The notes beneath the pieces were generated by a model. The model ran no database searches. It was given only the letters and a program-made list of their open reading frames with translations, and was not told the DNA's origin. DNA of 64,000 nucleotides from Liolophura sinensis (lineage: Eukaryota; Mollusca; Polyplacophora; Chitonida; Chitonidae): assembly GCF_032854445.1 (NCBI RefSeq), contig NC_088305.1, forward strand, positions 22,794,955-22,858,954, read 5' to 3'. Below, piece after piece: positions 35,378 to 48,608 of this stretch; the first letter of the stretch is position 1, and every line of letters begins with the position of its first letter. The translations under genes were made by a program, and so were the position numbers.

Positions 35378-36593
35378 ACTGCTTTCGTTTTCTGTAAAAT
35401 GCACATTTGTCTTTTTTTTTTTAACAGCAAAGTTTTGGTTGTAATCTTTAAACTATTGGCAGCTGAATACTGCAGCTGCGCAGTACTTGAACAGTTTTAT
35501 TGTTCCTCATGAAAATAGAGTGTGTATAGTATTGCGTTTATAAGCTTCATTTGAAGGATAGTACTTGTAGGTGCTGGAGTACATACTTCCGACTGAAAAG
35601 TGATATGTAGAAAGTTTAAGTGTCTAATACCAGTAGGCAACCAAATGGACGCTCTGGATCAACATTCGCAAGACGAATTTCCAAAACAGCGGTCACACGA
35701 GGCGAGGATTCAAACCTGACCTTTGTTACAAAAATTCCCCCATTCATATGAACTTGCTCCCAAAAAGCAGCTGGGTGCATACGTTCGGACGTTTGTGCAA
35801 TTTCTTTGTTATTGAAGACACAAATATTGTGTATATAACTGTACATACATATATATAGGTTACATAGAGTATTTTTGCTTTGGACCTTAGTTAAAAAGTT
35901 GCGGCAAAAATGCATATCCACATCATTTATGTATCAGCAAAAGGGAATCTGTGTATTTTTAATGTTGAAGGTACACAAATTATGTACCACTGATACACAT
36001 ATCAGTCAATCTACACAGTCTTTTCTGTAGATGATGCTCAAAAAGATCACGTAAGCCACTTTCGTTCAACAGCCTGATCATTGTGCACTGTAACCATATT
36101 CGCTTCTCAGAGGAAGCGTGACCAGTAAAGGTGGACCATACTTGCATTGTGTAATTGTTCTTGTTTAGTTGAAATGCACGAAAACTACAATTACATTCAA
36201 TTTAATGCAGTCAAATTTGCTTTAATCTAAGGGTCAGATCTGACATTCACATACCAGCAGGAAGCCATAATTGAGTGTCTCAAGTCGGCGATTTCCAAAT
36301 CTATGTCCAAAATAACCTAAAACACCAGTCCCCAAATGAACTTGAGAGAAATAATATATGAAGAGTAAATAAAGCAGGTACACTGTTAGAAGTATCTGGT
36401 CCCACAGATTTTGGTACAGACGCGTCCGACCAAATAATGGAGTTCAAATGCAGTTATAATGCATATAGTAGGCCTAGGTTACCACTTCCTGGAAAGACTG
36501 GCCCCAAATAAATTTATATATAAATTTATATATATATAAAACTTATGGAACATATACTTACCATTAAGTATACGGCCATCTAGGAGTGTGTCC

Positions 36594-36596
<3 letters not shown>

Positions 36597-36652
<56 letters not shown>
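36597..36652. repeat. (TA)28 microsatellite
   Basis: Uninterrupted TA dinucleotides. Confidence 0.98.
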
Positions 36653-36654
<2 letters not shown>

Positions 36655-37704
36655 CGGCAGCTTACTTGTATGTATAAATACTTCAGTTACGCCGTTGTCT
36701 ACTCGGCCTTGGAATATTTCAACTCTTTCGCTGGACGTCCGTTTCCTCTTTACTGGTACAGTTTATTGATCTCCCCCCAGCCACAACCAGGTTGAATCCT
36801 CCGATTCTTCTCATGAAGGGAGATTGATACTCTTCTGTTGGGACCTCCAAAGGTGCTAACGGTTTCTTCTAACTACAGCTGTGATGTATCGCCCGTAACT
36901 CCGTCAAAGACACCTTATAGCTCTCCAAATATCACTGTCGTATCACTATATTATCTCTGTTTATAACTAGCCCTTCGCTAACTCTCTCACTGACTGACTC
37001 TCTCTAAACCTACAAATCTGCCGCCTTATATATTGCCATCAAAGCTTTGAGAAAGAAGTAAGAAAACACATATGCAAGGTCATGTTCCAGAAGCATCGGT
37101 CAATAGAAACTGATTGGCTAGAAATTTACAAGATGTTCTATATTTAGACTACCCGGCTGCGACTGAAATGAACACGTCACGTGACTAAGTTGCGCTATGA
37201 AATGTACAACTTTAACCATACAATGTATTGTTACATCACACAGCCATTTAACATGTTGCATTATTGTGAATCATAGAAAACGCTAACAGTTTAATATTTG
37301 CGTTTTAAGACAGCTGCGTTTCTAAAAGCAGATCTTACATCGTTTTACTGAAACGCAAAACACTTGTATTTTCTTTGGCCCAAACCATGGAAAAAGAAAG
37401 GTGTTCCAAGTGAAGAGACAAAGTTATTGTTTTGTAAGACAAAAACCCTCAGCAAATTATCTAAAGAACAAGTCACTGCACCCCAAAATCACGATTTGAA
37501 GCGGTCTAAAACTGCATCAAATAGAGCGACACAACAACAACATTTTTACATTTTCAGCTATGTCATTTCTGACTATACTTCATTACAAACACATATGGAT
37601 TCCATATTATCTTGTATGTTTTAAAATATGTAGAAATCTCTGCCAATATGTAGCTCCAAATACCGGCCTTACCGCCCTATCCCCTTTACAAAGTCAACAG
37701 GCCT

Positions 37705-38030
37705 CTAAAGATGTGCAACGTCGTTGATACTTATTTCCCCCATGGCAACAAACGTCAAAAGGACGTTTATGCTACGAAGCCAAAAAATCAAAAGACTACG
37801 GTGATATGAAACAGGGAGAGCCTAAAGAAAACACACGGCAATCCGGAGATTGCTGCCCCACCCACACCCACCCACCCCCAGGTACAGATAAACGTCTGGA
37901 AAGAAACTGAAGCAAGAATGATTACAGCTGAACGCACAGAGATCGCATTGTGGAGAGCCTGCTGAGTCAACGATCTGCGTTATCACTCTTTTCACTCTGT
38001 CACGGAGATCCCTTTTTTTTCCCTACGGAT
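37705..38030 (-). repeat. Third SINE family (SINE-C), minus strand
   Basis: On the minus strand the head reads ACGCAGATCGTTGACTCAGC. Then come GTTTATCTGTACCTGGGGGT, the core CCGGATTGCCGTGTGTTTTC with GGCTCTCCCTGTTTC, and the end AAATAAGTATCAACGACGTT. The core resembles that of SINE-A (GGTCGTGGGTTTCCCCCGGG and CTCTGCCCGGTTTCC), but head and tail differ. The counterpart is 54617-54935. Confidence 0.65.
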
Positions 38031-38545
38031 GACACCTATTTGTCCTGAATGAGCTGTAGACACATTTACGCCTTGTTAAATTGTGTCATCACGCTAACAA
38101 GTACGTCACGCGCTTAGATTAAAAATGGGTATCAAATTACATTTTTATGTTTGCTGAACATGTCCCAAGTCGTGGGTGTGTCAGCTAACTATTCTGTAAA
38201 TATTTAACATGTAAATGTTTCCCATGTAATTACAATCCTGTCTGCATACAGGACAATCACACGGTTCTCCATTGGCAACAAGCAGTCTCTGATCTCAGAA
38301 CGGCTGTCCAAATTTGAACTTTTACTGTCCTTATCAATGCACGAAATGAAAGTCAAAGAAAATTCTATTGGCCATAAAAAACTGAAATGTCACTTTCTTT
38401 GCCATTCCTCCCTAATACGTCACAAATCAAGACGGACTCTGTCTATTTCCTTGTTAACATCTTCTGAAGCTAGTCACATTAATGTATTGCTTTTGTCTTT
38501 TTGTCTGTAAACATGAAGTTTTTCCCTGAAATGATAACACAAATA

Positions 38546-40070
38546 AACTCTGTCAAAAAAGAAACGCAAACCCCCGTATTTTAGAGATTTTAATATTTAG
38601 TTTTAGGACGGCACAACTTTTTTCTTATTGAAGACAGAAGTCAGAAATTTGGCAGAATAATAATCAAGATGGTCATGTTTAAAACTGTCTTCTCAAAGGT
38701 CATCTCACAGACACCAGTTGCTCACCAGGGGGCGTCTTCCTCAGTATCTCGTATGACCACCACGAGCTGCAATCACTGCACGGCATCTCCTTGGACAAGA
38801 ACGGATAAGACGCCGGATTCTCTCTTGGGAATGGCCCTCCACTCCCCCTGTAACGCAACGGCGAGCTGTTGAAGCGTCTGTGGCGGTGGCTGACGTTGAC
38901 GCACGTGTCCATCCAGAGTATCCCACAGGTGTTCAATAGGGTTGAGGTCTGGTGATTTAGAGGGCCACGGCAAGACATTGACGTTGGAATCCTGCAGAAA
39001 GTTCATTGTTGCACGTGCAGTATAAGGCCTGGCGTTGTCCTGTTGAAAAAGCTGTGTCTGTCGGTCAATAATCTGGAGAAGGTGAGGCTGTAACACGTGG
39101 TTGATGTAACGTTGGGCTGTCAGGTTCCCTGGAACGATCACCAAGTCTGATTTCTGGTTGTACAAGATGGCTCCCCAAACCATAACACTGCCTCCGCCAA
39201 ATCTGTCCACCTGCCGGACGGAGATGGGCGCAAAGCGTTCATGACGTCTCCTATACACACACTGTCTTCCGTCGTGGCGTGTCAAAGAAAACGGGATTCA
39301 TCAGAAAACCAGATGCGCCTCCAATTTTGTAAAGTCCATATCCTTACGTTGTTGCACCACCTGAGTCGTAGGCGTCGATGTAAGGGGCGTAGTACAGGTC
39401 CAACAACTGGTCTGCAGGCACGTAAACCCGCTTCTTTCAGACGGTTCCTAATCGTTTGAGCCGACACTCTCCTCAAACCTGGTATTTGTGTGGCAGTCAC
39501 GGTTGGTAGGGCATGCCGATTACGCAGGTGAAGGACCCGGATGTACCGATCTTGAAGTGGGGTCGTGATTCTTGGCCTTCCACTTCTCGGGCGATCGTTG
39601 GTCGAATTGTTGTAACGGCTCCAAAGTCGGGATATCGTTGTTTTGTGAACATTTAGGTATCGTGCAATAGTACCAAAACTTTCTCCGGCTTGAAGACGAC
39701 CAATGGCGATATTTCGGTCGGCAGCACTCAGTCGCGGCATTTTACCGACTGCCTTTCGTCGACGAATGAATGAATAAAATACGAAAGCACATGGGCTTTT
39801 ATACACCCCCACACTATAACTGCCATTGACATGATTTGCATGTAAATGGTTCTGTGCGCGACGTCAACAGGGTCAGTCCATGTGTTGTGACGTAATAAGC
39901 AATAAAATACACTTAGGAGAGAAAAGGCAGTTGTTTGGATGGTAATCTTCAATAAAAAAGGTGTATAATTTCATTACATTTGGCTAAAATTTAGTTTGGA
40001 AGCAATAACTTTATTCGAACGAATTTTTGATATCCGAGGACAGGGCTGGCGTTTCTTTTATGACAGAGTT
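38546..40070 (-). mobile_element. Complete Tc1/mariner-type transposon, 1525 bp
   Basis: Terminal inverted repeats read AACTCTGTCAAAAAAGAAAC at the left and end with CTTTTATGACAGAGTT at the right, nearly perfect over about 20 bases. TA target-site duplications flank it at 38544-38545 and 40071-40072. It carries one transposase on the minus strand. It lies upstream of the glycosyltransferase-like gene. The second copy of that gene lacks the whole region, so it gives no clean empty site. Confidence 0.94.
38773..39740 (-). pseudogene. Tc1-family DD34E transposase, one frameshift
   Basis: Tc1/mariner transposases cut and paste at TA. The start is taken at MPRLSAADRNIAIGRLQAGE (complement of 39738-39740) because it opens the family's helix-turn-helix. 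A DRPRSGRPRIT linker follows. Catalytic residues are visible: D in WFSDESRF, D in FQQDNARPYTA, and E in PDLNPIEHLWD, with 34 residues between the last two. After SRFL the frame ends in TGA at about 39282-39284, and the rest (TRHDGRQCVYRRRHERF onwards) is in the next frame. One base seems missing in a T run near 39286. The reading is otherwise intact to the stop at 38773-38775, about 322 codons, close to the family's usual ~340. It could be a young dead copy or a consensus error. Confidence 0.9.
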
Positions 40071-40369
40071 TACAATTAAGTAATGTAACTAAGATATGTT
40101 CCATTGAATGTAAAGTGAAGTATTCTTATAATACTTGCAATATATGTATTTCATTACTGAATATTGCTTATAGACCGCCATTGTACAAGTTAAAAAGTCT
40201 TGAGTGCGAAGTTAAACAGGAATATATAAATAACTGAATAAGTAATCAAATAAATGAACAAATATAGAGGAAATAAGGAAATAAAAAATGAAGTAAATAA
40301 ATTATTGAAAGAGCAGGCCTAGGCCTTATTTGGTCATTATATACCTGTTGGATTTTCTTTTCCTTGCAG

Positions 40370-41328
40370 ATGTTACCAGACAAAGCCGTCAATCCCCCGC
40401 TAATGTGTTTAACCTCTGTTCGTTTGCTGGTGAAACGATTGATGTACGTTTTCCTACTCATAGGTGTGATCCTTTTAAGATTTTACTACTCACAGCTTTC
40501 TTCAAGACCACATTTGTCCTTTACGACTCGCCGCTCGCTTGTATTCTTGGAGCGCCTTCTACCGTTCATTCAGGAAACAAATGGCAAGAAGCCCTATCTT
40601 GATGTGGTGTGTGTATTTCCCCTCATGGACACGGTTGAGTGGTCCAAGGCCAGGTACTCGCACGTGTACAGCACCGAGCTGGTAAATCGGGAGAAGGAGT
40701 ATATTGTCAGTCTAAAAAGAAATTTAAACCACTCATCCGTATCGTCCGTTCATTTGTTCAGTCATAAACCGGAACAGTTGTACAAGAAACTCACAGTACA
40801 GTATGGCGTCGACATGAGCACGGAGAATCCAACCTACCAAGAAATGTTTGGTTACGTGTCTCGCTTTTTACAAGGACGTTTCATTATGATCCTGAACGCT
40901 GACAACTATATGGGAGACGGTTTTGTGGACTTGGATTTGGACTATATAAGAAAGAATAAGTTGATGTACTCCTTGACGCGAAGATTTCCTGTCCCCATGC
41001 CAACCGGATGTGGGATAACCAACTGTTCGCACTGTGAACAGAACAGTGCATATGTTGGTTCTCATGACTCGTTCCTGTTGTTTATCGGCTCACAACTCCG
41101 GAGAACTTCCAAACTGAACTTAATTATCCAAGTCATGTTTACGGATCAGAAAACATAGCCATTTGGGCTTTCAAGCATATTCTTAACTTTTCTGTGTTGA
41201 ATCCTTGTAAAAAGGTGCACATTCATCATCTCCACTGCACTGCCATCCGCGCCCAAGGACGGATAAAGTTAAATGTTAGAGGGAAATTTGGCACGGCAAA
41301 GTTTACGGACAAAATTTATGTCCCCTGA
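40370..41328 (+). pseudogene. Putative type II membrane glycosyltransferase-like protein, copy 1, one frameshift
   Basis: An acceptor-like TTTTCCTTGCAG ends at 40369, directly before ATG, so a 5' non-coding exon is likely upstream. Residues about 13-40 form a signal anchor (VKRLMYVFLLIGVILLRFYY). The lumenal part has LDVVCVFPLMDTVEWSKARY, ILNADNYMGDGF near residue 175, a Cys-rich CGITNCSHCEQN and GSHDSFLLF near 230. ENIAIWAFKHIL and NPCKKVHIHHLHC come later. I associate this motif set with uncharacterised GT-A-like eukaryotic proteins; NAD may stand for a DxD-type metal site. That role is inference. At about 41096-41100 one base is missing relative to copy 2, and the frame ends at TAG 41156-41158. 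The correct frame then runs to TGA 41326-41328. With one base restored the length would be about 319 residues. Confidence 0.7.
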
Positions 41329-41608
41329 GCCAGTGTCACTGAAAGTAACAGTAAACAGACTTTACTTGAAGGTGATTGTCATGAAGATTATGCCACAACC
41401 GTTTTACTGTGTACACTGTGGTATTTAGGCACTGTGACATTATGCACGTTTTGGAATGAACACTTGGGCTATAAGTGTTATGAGTATAACAGATATAGGC
41501 GATGGATGTAATACACGAACTATAATACATGTAGACGGTGATATCGGCGATCATAATATTGTATCACATTGCGCCACATAAAGTAATAAGATATTATTTT
41601 GAAAAAAT

Positions 41609-41870
41609 ATAAAAGTATCTATTTATATTTTCTTTAAACAAGGCCTAATGGAAAAAATGGATACCTTATCATTACATACAAAACATTTCCTATCCATCTG
41701 TAGTAATTCAATTTTAGCGATAAAAGGGAGATAACCCACTACAAAAGTATCTATTTATACTTTCTTTAAACAGGCCTGACTGGAAGAAAGAATACCTTAT
41801 TATTACATACAAAGCAGTTTCTATCTATCTGTAGGAATTTATTTTAACAATATAATGGCGATAATCCACT
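41609..41870. repeat. ~130-bp tandem duplication
   Basis: Two diverged units start AAGTATCTATTTATATTTTC (41609) and AAGTATCTATTTATACTTTC (about 41744). Copy 2 (56028-56165) has a single unit, apparently a fusion of the start of the first and the end of the second, so it may have lost one by recombination. Confidence 0.8.
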
Positions 41871-42525
41871 TAAGATACTCCTAAAATACTTCCCGCTTAT
41901 TTACGTTGTAAGATTAAATGCCAGAGGCCATAAGTGATGTATTTGTATACAAATATGTATGGAAAGGTGAGTAGGCCTATCTGTGTGTGAACCAAACATA
42001 CATATACGTAAAAACATCATATACACTCTACACTGGTACATAATTATGTGTAGAAATATATGCTGTATTTGATGTATTTGTTTGGTTGATGTTTTACGCT
42101 TTACTCAAGAATATTATACGCTGTAATATATTTGTGTGATCATGTATAGAACTACTCCATATGTACACCCGTACATCTAAAAGTGGACTATTTGTGTACT
42201 CTTGTAAATATAATAGTTGTGCTGAACAAACTAATCATAATATGACTGTACGATTTATATACGGCATGACATCTGCTGTGAGTGATATTTGTTTGTTCAT
42301 ATATTTACTTATATGAGAATGAACGTAATATATAAGTGCACGTGAGTCTGAGCTCGTGTGTAGTCTTGGGGGAAAACGATCTCTCCAATTTCGCAGCGAC
42401 AATGTATATATACATGTATGTTATATTTGTATTCTCTAATACATTGTACTATATACTGTTTTGTGTATTTATGCAGTACATATTTGTTGCATTAAAAATC
42501 TTTTTGTGCCTGTATACACCATATG

Positions 42526-42527
<2 letters not shown>

Positions 42528-42613
<86 letters not shown>
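42528..42613. repeat. (AT)43 microsatellite
   Basis: Uninterrupted AT dinucleotides. In copy 2 the same place (about 56672-56683) has only a few, so the tract expanded after duplication. Confidence 0.98.
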
Positions 42614-42618
<5 letters not shown>

Positions 42619-43084
42619 GTTGACATAAGACCTCTGTATAATATTGCCTGGTTTATATCCTGAGACGAATAGGTCTAATACTGTTAAGCCCGGTGTCAGT
42701 ACACTGGGACTCTTGAGTTGGCCATTGTCTAATGGCTACAGGTGCTCGTTTTTCAACCGCTAGAATACACGAGTTCAACGCGGATTCAAATACGCCTTTG
42801 GAAGGACTAGTGTCAACATATTCATCGTGTTGAGTTGGATCGCCACATTGTATACTATGAACGGTTGTAATCAAAGTGCAACTTAGATACATAGGTATTA
42901 TCGACGACTGATATACTTGCATGGTTTAGGATTTGAATACTGATTTCACTGTTTAGCCTAGAACATATCGTGCGCTTTTCTAACATCACTGAAAACTGTT
43001 GACTGCTTCTCTTTGCATGATAACGTCTTAATTCTCTACTTTACAAACTTCCATAAATCTTTGGTAGTTCGTGTTAAACGTCGT

Positions 43085-43855
43085 CTTGGGAACTGTGTAC
43101 TTCTCAACACTGGAAAGTAGAGTACGGCTCCAGCCTAACTGTGTACTTCTCAACATTGCAAAGTAGAGTACGGCTCCCGCCTACACTGTGCACTTATTAC
43201 ACCACATAGTAAAGTACGACTGCTGCCTACATTGTGTACTTCTCAACTTTGCAAAGTAGAGTACGGCTCCCGCCTACACAGTGTACTTCTTTACTCTACA
43301 AACTGGAGTGCGGTTTCCGCCTACACTGCGCACTTATTACACCACTAAGTAAAGTACGACTGCTACCTACACTGTGTACTTCACTATATTACAAAGAAGA
43401 GTACGACTGCCCCCCACACAGTGCATTTCTCTACACTACCAAGTAGAATACGACTGCCCCTTACAGAATGTACTTCTCTACACTACAAAGTAGAGTATGA
43501 CTGCCGCCTACACTGTGTACTTCTCTACAATACAAAGTAGAGTACGGCTGCCGCCTACACTGTGTACTTCTCTACATCACACAGTAATTTACTACTGCCG
43601 CCTACACTGCGTACTTCTCTACAACACAGAGTAGAGTACGACTGCCCCCTACACTGCGTGCTTCTCTGCACTACAAAGTGCAGTACGGCTGCCGCCTTCA
43701 CTGTCCACTTCTCTACACTACAAAGTAGAGTACTACTGCCGTCTACACTGCGCACTTCTCTACAATACAAAGTAGAGTACGACTGCCCCCTAGACTGTGT
43801 GCTTCTCTGCACTACAAAGTGCAGTACGGCTGCCGCCTACACTGTCCATTTATTT
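43085..43855. repeat. 47-bp minisatellite, array 1
   Basis: About 16 units of CTTCTCTACACTACAAAGTA plus GAGTACGACTGCCGCCTACA plus CTGTGTA. Each unit contains the short inverted repeat CTCTAC/GTAGAG around ACTACAAA and could form small hairpins. It separates unit 1 from lipocalin copy 2. The longer homologue is at 58520-59840. Confidence 0.93.
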
Positions 43856-43859
43856 AATA

Positions 43860-45835
43860 ATTTATTTATTTTTTGAAAAGTATATTTACATGTACGGTCT
43901 TCTTCAATGATTACGGCTATGGGTTGTACCAGGCACACGGTATATTTACATGTACAGTCGACATCCATGACTACGACTATGAATTTTACCAAGCACACAG
44001 TATATTTACATGTACAGTCGACGTCCATAATTACGACTATGGGTTGTGCCAAGCACATGGCACATTTACATGTACAGTCGACGTCCATGGCTAAGACTAT
44101 GGGTTGTGCCAAGCACACGGTATATTTACATGTACAGTCGACGTCCATGATTACGACTGAGGGTTGTGCCAAGCACACGGTATATTTACATACACAGTCG
44201 ACGTCCATGGCTAAGACTATGGGTTGTGCCAAGCACACGGTATATTTACATGTACAGTCGACGTCCATGATTACGACTGAGGGTTGTGCCAAGCACACGG
44301 TATATTTACATACACAGTCGACGTCCATGACTACGACTATGGGTTGCACCAAGCACATGGTACATTTACATGTACAGTCGACGTCCATGATTACGACTGA
44401 GCGTTGTGCCAAACACAGTATATTTACATGCACAGTCGACGTCCATGACAAAGACTATGGGTTGTACCAGGCACACGGTATATTTACATGTACAGTCGAC
44501 GTCCATGACTACGACTATAGGTTGTACCAAGCACACGGTATATTTACATATACAGTCGACGTTCGTGACTACGTCTGTGGATTGTACCAAGCACACGGTA
44601 TATTTACATATACAGTCGACGTTCGTGACTACGAATATGGGTTGCACCAAGCTCACGGTATATTTACATGTACAGTCGACGTCCATGATTACGACTATGG
44701 GTTGTTCCAAGCACACGGTATATTTACATGTACAGTCGACGTCCGTAATTACGACTATGGGTTGTACCAAGCACACGGTATATTTACATGTACAGTCGAC
44801 GTCCATGATCACGACTATGAGTTGTACTAAGCACACGGTATATTTACATGTACAGTCGACGTCCATGGCTACGTCTGTGGATTGTACCAAGCACACGGTA
44901 TATTTACATGTACAGTCGACGTCCATGATTACGACTATGGGTTGTACCAAGCACACGGTATATTTACATGTAATGGCGACGTCTGTGACCACTACTATGG
45001 GTTGTCAACGTCCATGATTACGACTATGGGTTGTACCAAGCACACGGTATATTTACATGTACAGTCGACGTCCATGGCTACGACTATGGGTTGTATCAAG
45101 CACACGGTATATTTACATTTTAAATCGACGTACGTGACTACGACTATGGGTTGTACCAAACACATGGTATATTTACATGTTCAATCGATGTCCATGATTA
45201 CGACTATGGATTTTACCAGGCACACGGTATATTTACCTGTTAGGTCGACGTCCATGACTACGTCTATGGATTGTACCAAGCACACGGTATATTTACATGT
45301 ACTAGCGACGTCTATGGCAACTACTATGGGTTGTACCATGCACACGGTATATTTACATATATAGTCGACTTCCATGATTACTACTATGGGTTGTGCCAAG
45401 CACACAGTATATTTACATGTATATTCGGCGTCCATGACTACGTCTATGGGTTGTACCAAGCACACGGTATATTTACATGTACAGTCGACCTTCTTGATTA
45501 CGACTATGGGTTGTACCCAGCACACGGTATATTTACATGTACAGTCGACGTCCATGGCTACGACTATGGGTTGTATCAAGCACACGGTATATTTACATTT
45601 TAAATCGACGTCCGTGATCACGACTATGGGTTGTACCAAACACATGGTATATTTACATGTTCAATCGACGTCCATGATTACGACTATGGGTTGTACCAGG
45701 CACACTGTATATTTACCTGTTTAGTCGACGTCCATGACTACGTCTATGGATTGTACCAGGCACACGGTATATTTACATGTACTAGCGACGTCTATGGCCA
45801 CTACTATTTGTTGTACCAAGCACATGGTATATTTA
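43860..45835. repeat. 60-bp minisatellite array 2 (lipocalin copy 2)
   Basis: About 32 units of the same 60-bp repeat as at 29263-30172. Shortened units at about 44402-44425 and 44990-45010 break the period. Higher-order structure is visible. A two-unit (120-bp) block alternates at 44091-44390. A block of five to six variant units at about 45005-45330 recurs at about 45485-45810, with variants TTTTAAATCGACG, TGTTCAATCGA and TGTACTAGCGACG in the same order. Confidence 0.95.
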
Positions 45836-45891
45836 GCACTTGTTTTTGTATCTCATTAATTCATGTTACCCTCTTTCTGTTGTTTCTACAA

Positions 45892-46022
45892 CACTTGGGG
45901 ATGTGGTACGAAGTGGCATTCATACCCCGAAAACATGTTCCCAAGGATTACGTTTAGAACGATTTTGTCCACACCTACTCTGACATGCCTAACATCACAG
46001 TGACCATTCGTTTAGTTGAGAG
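45892..46022 (+). pseudogene. Lipocalin exon 5, copy 2 (dead)
   Basis: Same 131-base length and phase as exon 30227-30357, and encodes GMWYEVAFIPRK in the GxW position. The acceptor AG is changed (CTACAG to CTACAA), and an in-frame TAG lies at 45955-45957 where copy 1 has TAC for tyrosine. The donor GTGAGT is kept. With exons 6-8 deleted downstream, this copy cannot make a lipocalin. Confidence 0.92.
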
Positions 46023-47411
46023 GTGAGTTGTTAAATTATTTATATATTTAATCAAATTTACAAAACATTAGTCAGTCATGTCGTTGTTTTCGTTGAACCT
46101 TGAAAATGTGACGGCACTGTCGATGTCAGCGCGCTCTAACCGGATAGGACGCCATACCTCGAGTCTACTAAATGATGATTCAGTGAGGTAACACAATAAC
46201 TATGGTCGTTTTGACACGTGACAATGTTGTTACTTTCATCTTCATATGTACACAATCTTCTGCTGAATTTATCACTTGAAAAAAGTGCTCTGGTCTCCTT
46301 ACATAAACACATGGAGTAGATCTGTACAATTGCAAGTACGTGTTGTAAACTTTTATGGAATTGATTCACCATCGATTTGTGCACACCTATTTTAGCTGTA
46401 ACTCTGCGTCATGTTGATGTATATTTGATGGGAATGTTTACCTTTACAGTAGTTTAGCTGCTACACTAATAAAAAGAATGTCTGTTGTCTGCGTGATGCT
46501 AGAGTGTATTGTTATTATAACAGAGTATTCGGTCATATTCAGCATAACATCCTGTTGTTCTAATAGAATCTTTATGTTCAAGCAGTAGGATATGTATGCT
46601 ATATTTAACAGAATAATATGCTGCAATAACAGAACACATTCTAGCTTCACCCAGACAGCAGACTTTCTGGTAAACTTAACAGATTAACTTTTCGAGTATG
46701 TAAAGCATTAAGCGATACAGTTGTACTTTCATAGTGCCTTGTTTATGTAACTACGAAACTGGCTGGGATTTTACAGCCTCAAGAAGGGTTTATCTACAGT
46801 AAAGTGTACTGTTTAACATTATGGATTAGGAAAAAGTGTTCATTTCCAGTGCAAGATTATGATCTTCCAACAAATCCACGTGTAGAGCTTGTGCTATGTG
46901 TCAAGTGCTGACAAAAGGCAATTTTGGTAGCGAGTATGATCGATTTTACAGACAGCTGAATATAGGCTGCTGATTAAAAAAAATGGAGAAGAATAATAAC
47001 ACGTGACCAAAGCTGTTTCCGCCGTCATCATTTGTACACTGTTATGCCTTTTAGCCATGTGATCGTGGTGTATGGGTGAAGCCGCACCGTGTTTCCGGTT
47101 TGTCCAAAATGGCGTGTCCTATGGCCTCATGAAAATTTAGTTTCCAAGCACGTCAGAAAACAGTTGGTGTTTAGGTCTGTATCCATTCCTCCTCCAAAAT
47201 AACTAAGGCTGTATAATTTGCTGTCTTTTCCTGTTAAATCATTACATGTACATCTATGTCATGAGATCAGTGCAGTGTTTCATTTCTACCTGTCTAAGTT
47301 GAAGGGGCCTCCGTGGCTCAGTAGGTTAACGCTTCTATTTAACAAGTTTTATCAAACGACACTCTCTGTTTGACGGTTTTCTTAGCACCTTTGATTGCTT
47401 TTGACTGTAAG
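46023..47411. other. Lipocalin copy 2 intron sequence with a 2.8-kb deletion junction
   Basis: It follows copy 1 from the exon-5 donor to about 31220. At about 46815 (AGTGTACTGTTTAACATTAT) it jumps to sequence matching 34040. Copy 1 exons 6, 7 and 8 are absent. The same junction is at about 63461 in copy 3. Exon 9 is also missing, replaced at 47303-47336 by the first bases of a SINE-A. Confidence 0.85.
47303..47336 (+). repeat. SINE-A head, truncated
   Basis: GGGGCCTCCGTGGCTCAGTA and GGTTAACGC, then an abrupt change to intron 9 repeat sequence. Since copy 3 has a SINE-A at the matching place (63932 onwards), the insertion predates their split. Most of the SINE was then deleted here together with the exon 9 region. 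Confidence 0.8.
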
Positions 47412-47468
47412 GTATGCGTGAAGTACAACAAGGAAGATGTTTCTGCTACCAACTGGGGAACTATATGA
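47412..47468 (+). pseudogene. Lipocalin exon 10, copy 2
   Basis: It encodes the C-terminal VCVKYNKEDVSATNWG tail with one change (I to T) and the same TGA. The acceptor reads CTGTAAG instead of CTTTCAG. The upstream exons are broken, so it is a relic. Poly(A) signal AATAAA is at 47595-47600. Confidence 0.88.
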
Positions 47469-48608
47469 GAATACCATGCAAGAACATAAACAAGGGAAGA
47501 AACTTTTATAACATAACTCGTAATCACCTCCCTTTATCCCTTTACCCTCGGAAATTTCACATAAAAAATTACAATATGAACTATTTTATTGAAAAATAAA
47601 ACTGCTTTTGTTTTCCATAATATGCACATTTGTCTTTTCTTTTTTAACAGCAAACTTTAAATGTAACAATTTTATTGTTCCACATGGAAATAGAGTGTGT
47701 ATAGTATTGTGTTTATGATTTTAATTCAAAGGATAGTACTTGCAGGTGCTTGAGTACATACTTGCGACTAAAAAATGATATCTAAAAAATTTCGGTGTCA
47801 AATACCAGTAGGCAACCAAATGGATGTTCTGGATCAACAATCGCAAGACGAATGTCCAAAACACCATTCAAAAGGACTAAAGTATATAAAGTACAAAATT
47901 TGAACGGATTAGAGACTGTCAGCATTTTCCCGTTAATTGTGGACGGTACTGAGGACAAGTTCTCCACAAACTGGTTTATGTGCTTGCCTTTAATTGGTCG
48001 GTCACACGAGGCGCGGGTTTACACCTGGCCTTAATAGAAAATTGACACATTCATTAGATCTTGGTGCCAAAAAGCAGCTGAGGTCATACATTTGGACGAT
48101 TGTGCAATCTCTTTGTTTTTGAAAACACAAATATTGTGTACATAACTCTACATAAACCGCGCGAAAGCTCGTCAGTTACTTGTCAAAGGCCGGTCGTTTT
48201 AAGTAACAATCAAGCAAAATGAAATAAATGAACTATACCCTTTGGTTTTCTGATTGGTACGTGTACAACTTTGATCTCCCTCAAAGTCAAAGAGTAGCTA
48301 ACTGGCATGGGAACGGAAAGAAATGGGATAAAAGTTAGGAGAATGGGGTTACACCTAAATATTTACAGAGGTATGTCGAGAAGTGGCCAGCAATGCCCTT
48401 CTGAACAATTCAGGGGTATACTGCTATGACATTAAGGTGACCTGCGAGTCTGTGTTTGACTCCATTCTTCCTTTGTCCCTATTTGACACGGCATAACAAT
48501 CAATCCGTCACAATAATCCTCAGAACACATTGAATATACTAAACATGTCGTACTAAACACTATTCGAATCATATCTAACTGTGTTGTATTTTCCTGTAAG
48601 ACAATTTA

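Larger units (their letters stand above)
35600..38340. other. Spacer between lipocalin and glycosyltransferase-like gene
   Basis: No exon recognised. 35600-35848 matches 47785-48140; 35890-36515 matches 52684-53320; and 37700-38335 matches 54610-55195. These are the tandem-unit copies. The stretch 36540-37700 differs from copy 2 and holds a (TA)n tract and AT-rich sequence. A 40-base piece at 36541-36580 reappears inverted at 53996-54036. Confidence 0.6.
41329..43080. other. Spacer after the glycosyltransferase-like gene
   Basis: No gene seen. It is homologous along most of its length to 55747-57150. It includes a (TA)n tract and a SINE-A tail fragment on the minus strand (42078-42120, with TTACGCTTTACTCAAGAATA), which is matched at 56214-56262. 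Confidence 0.6.
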
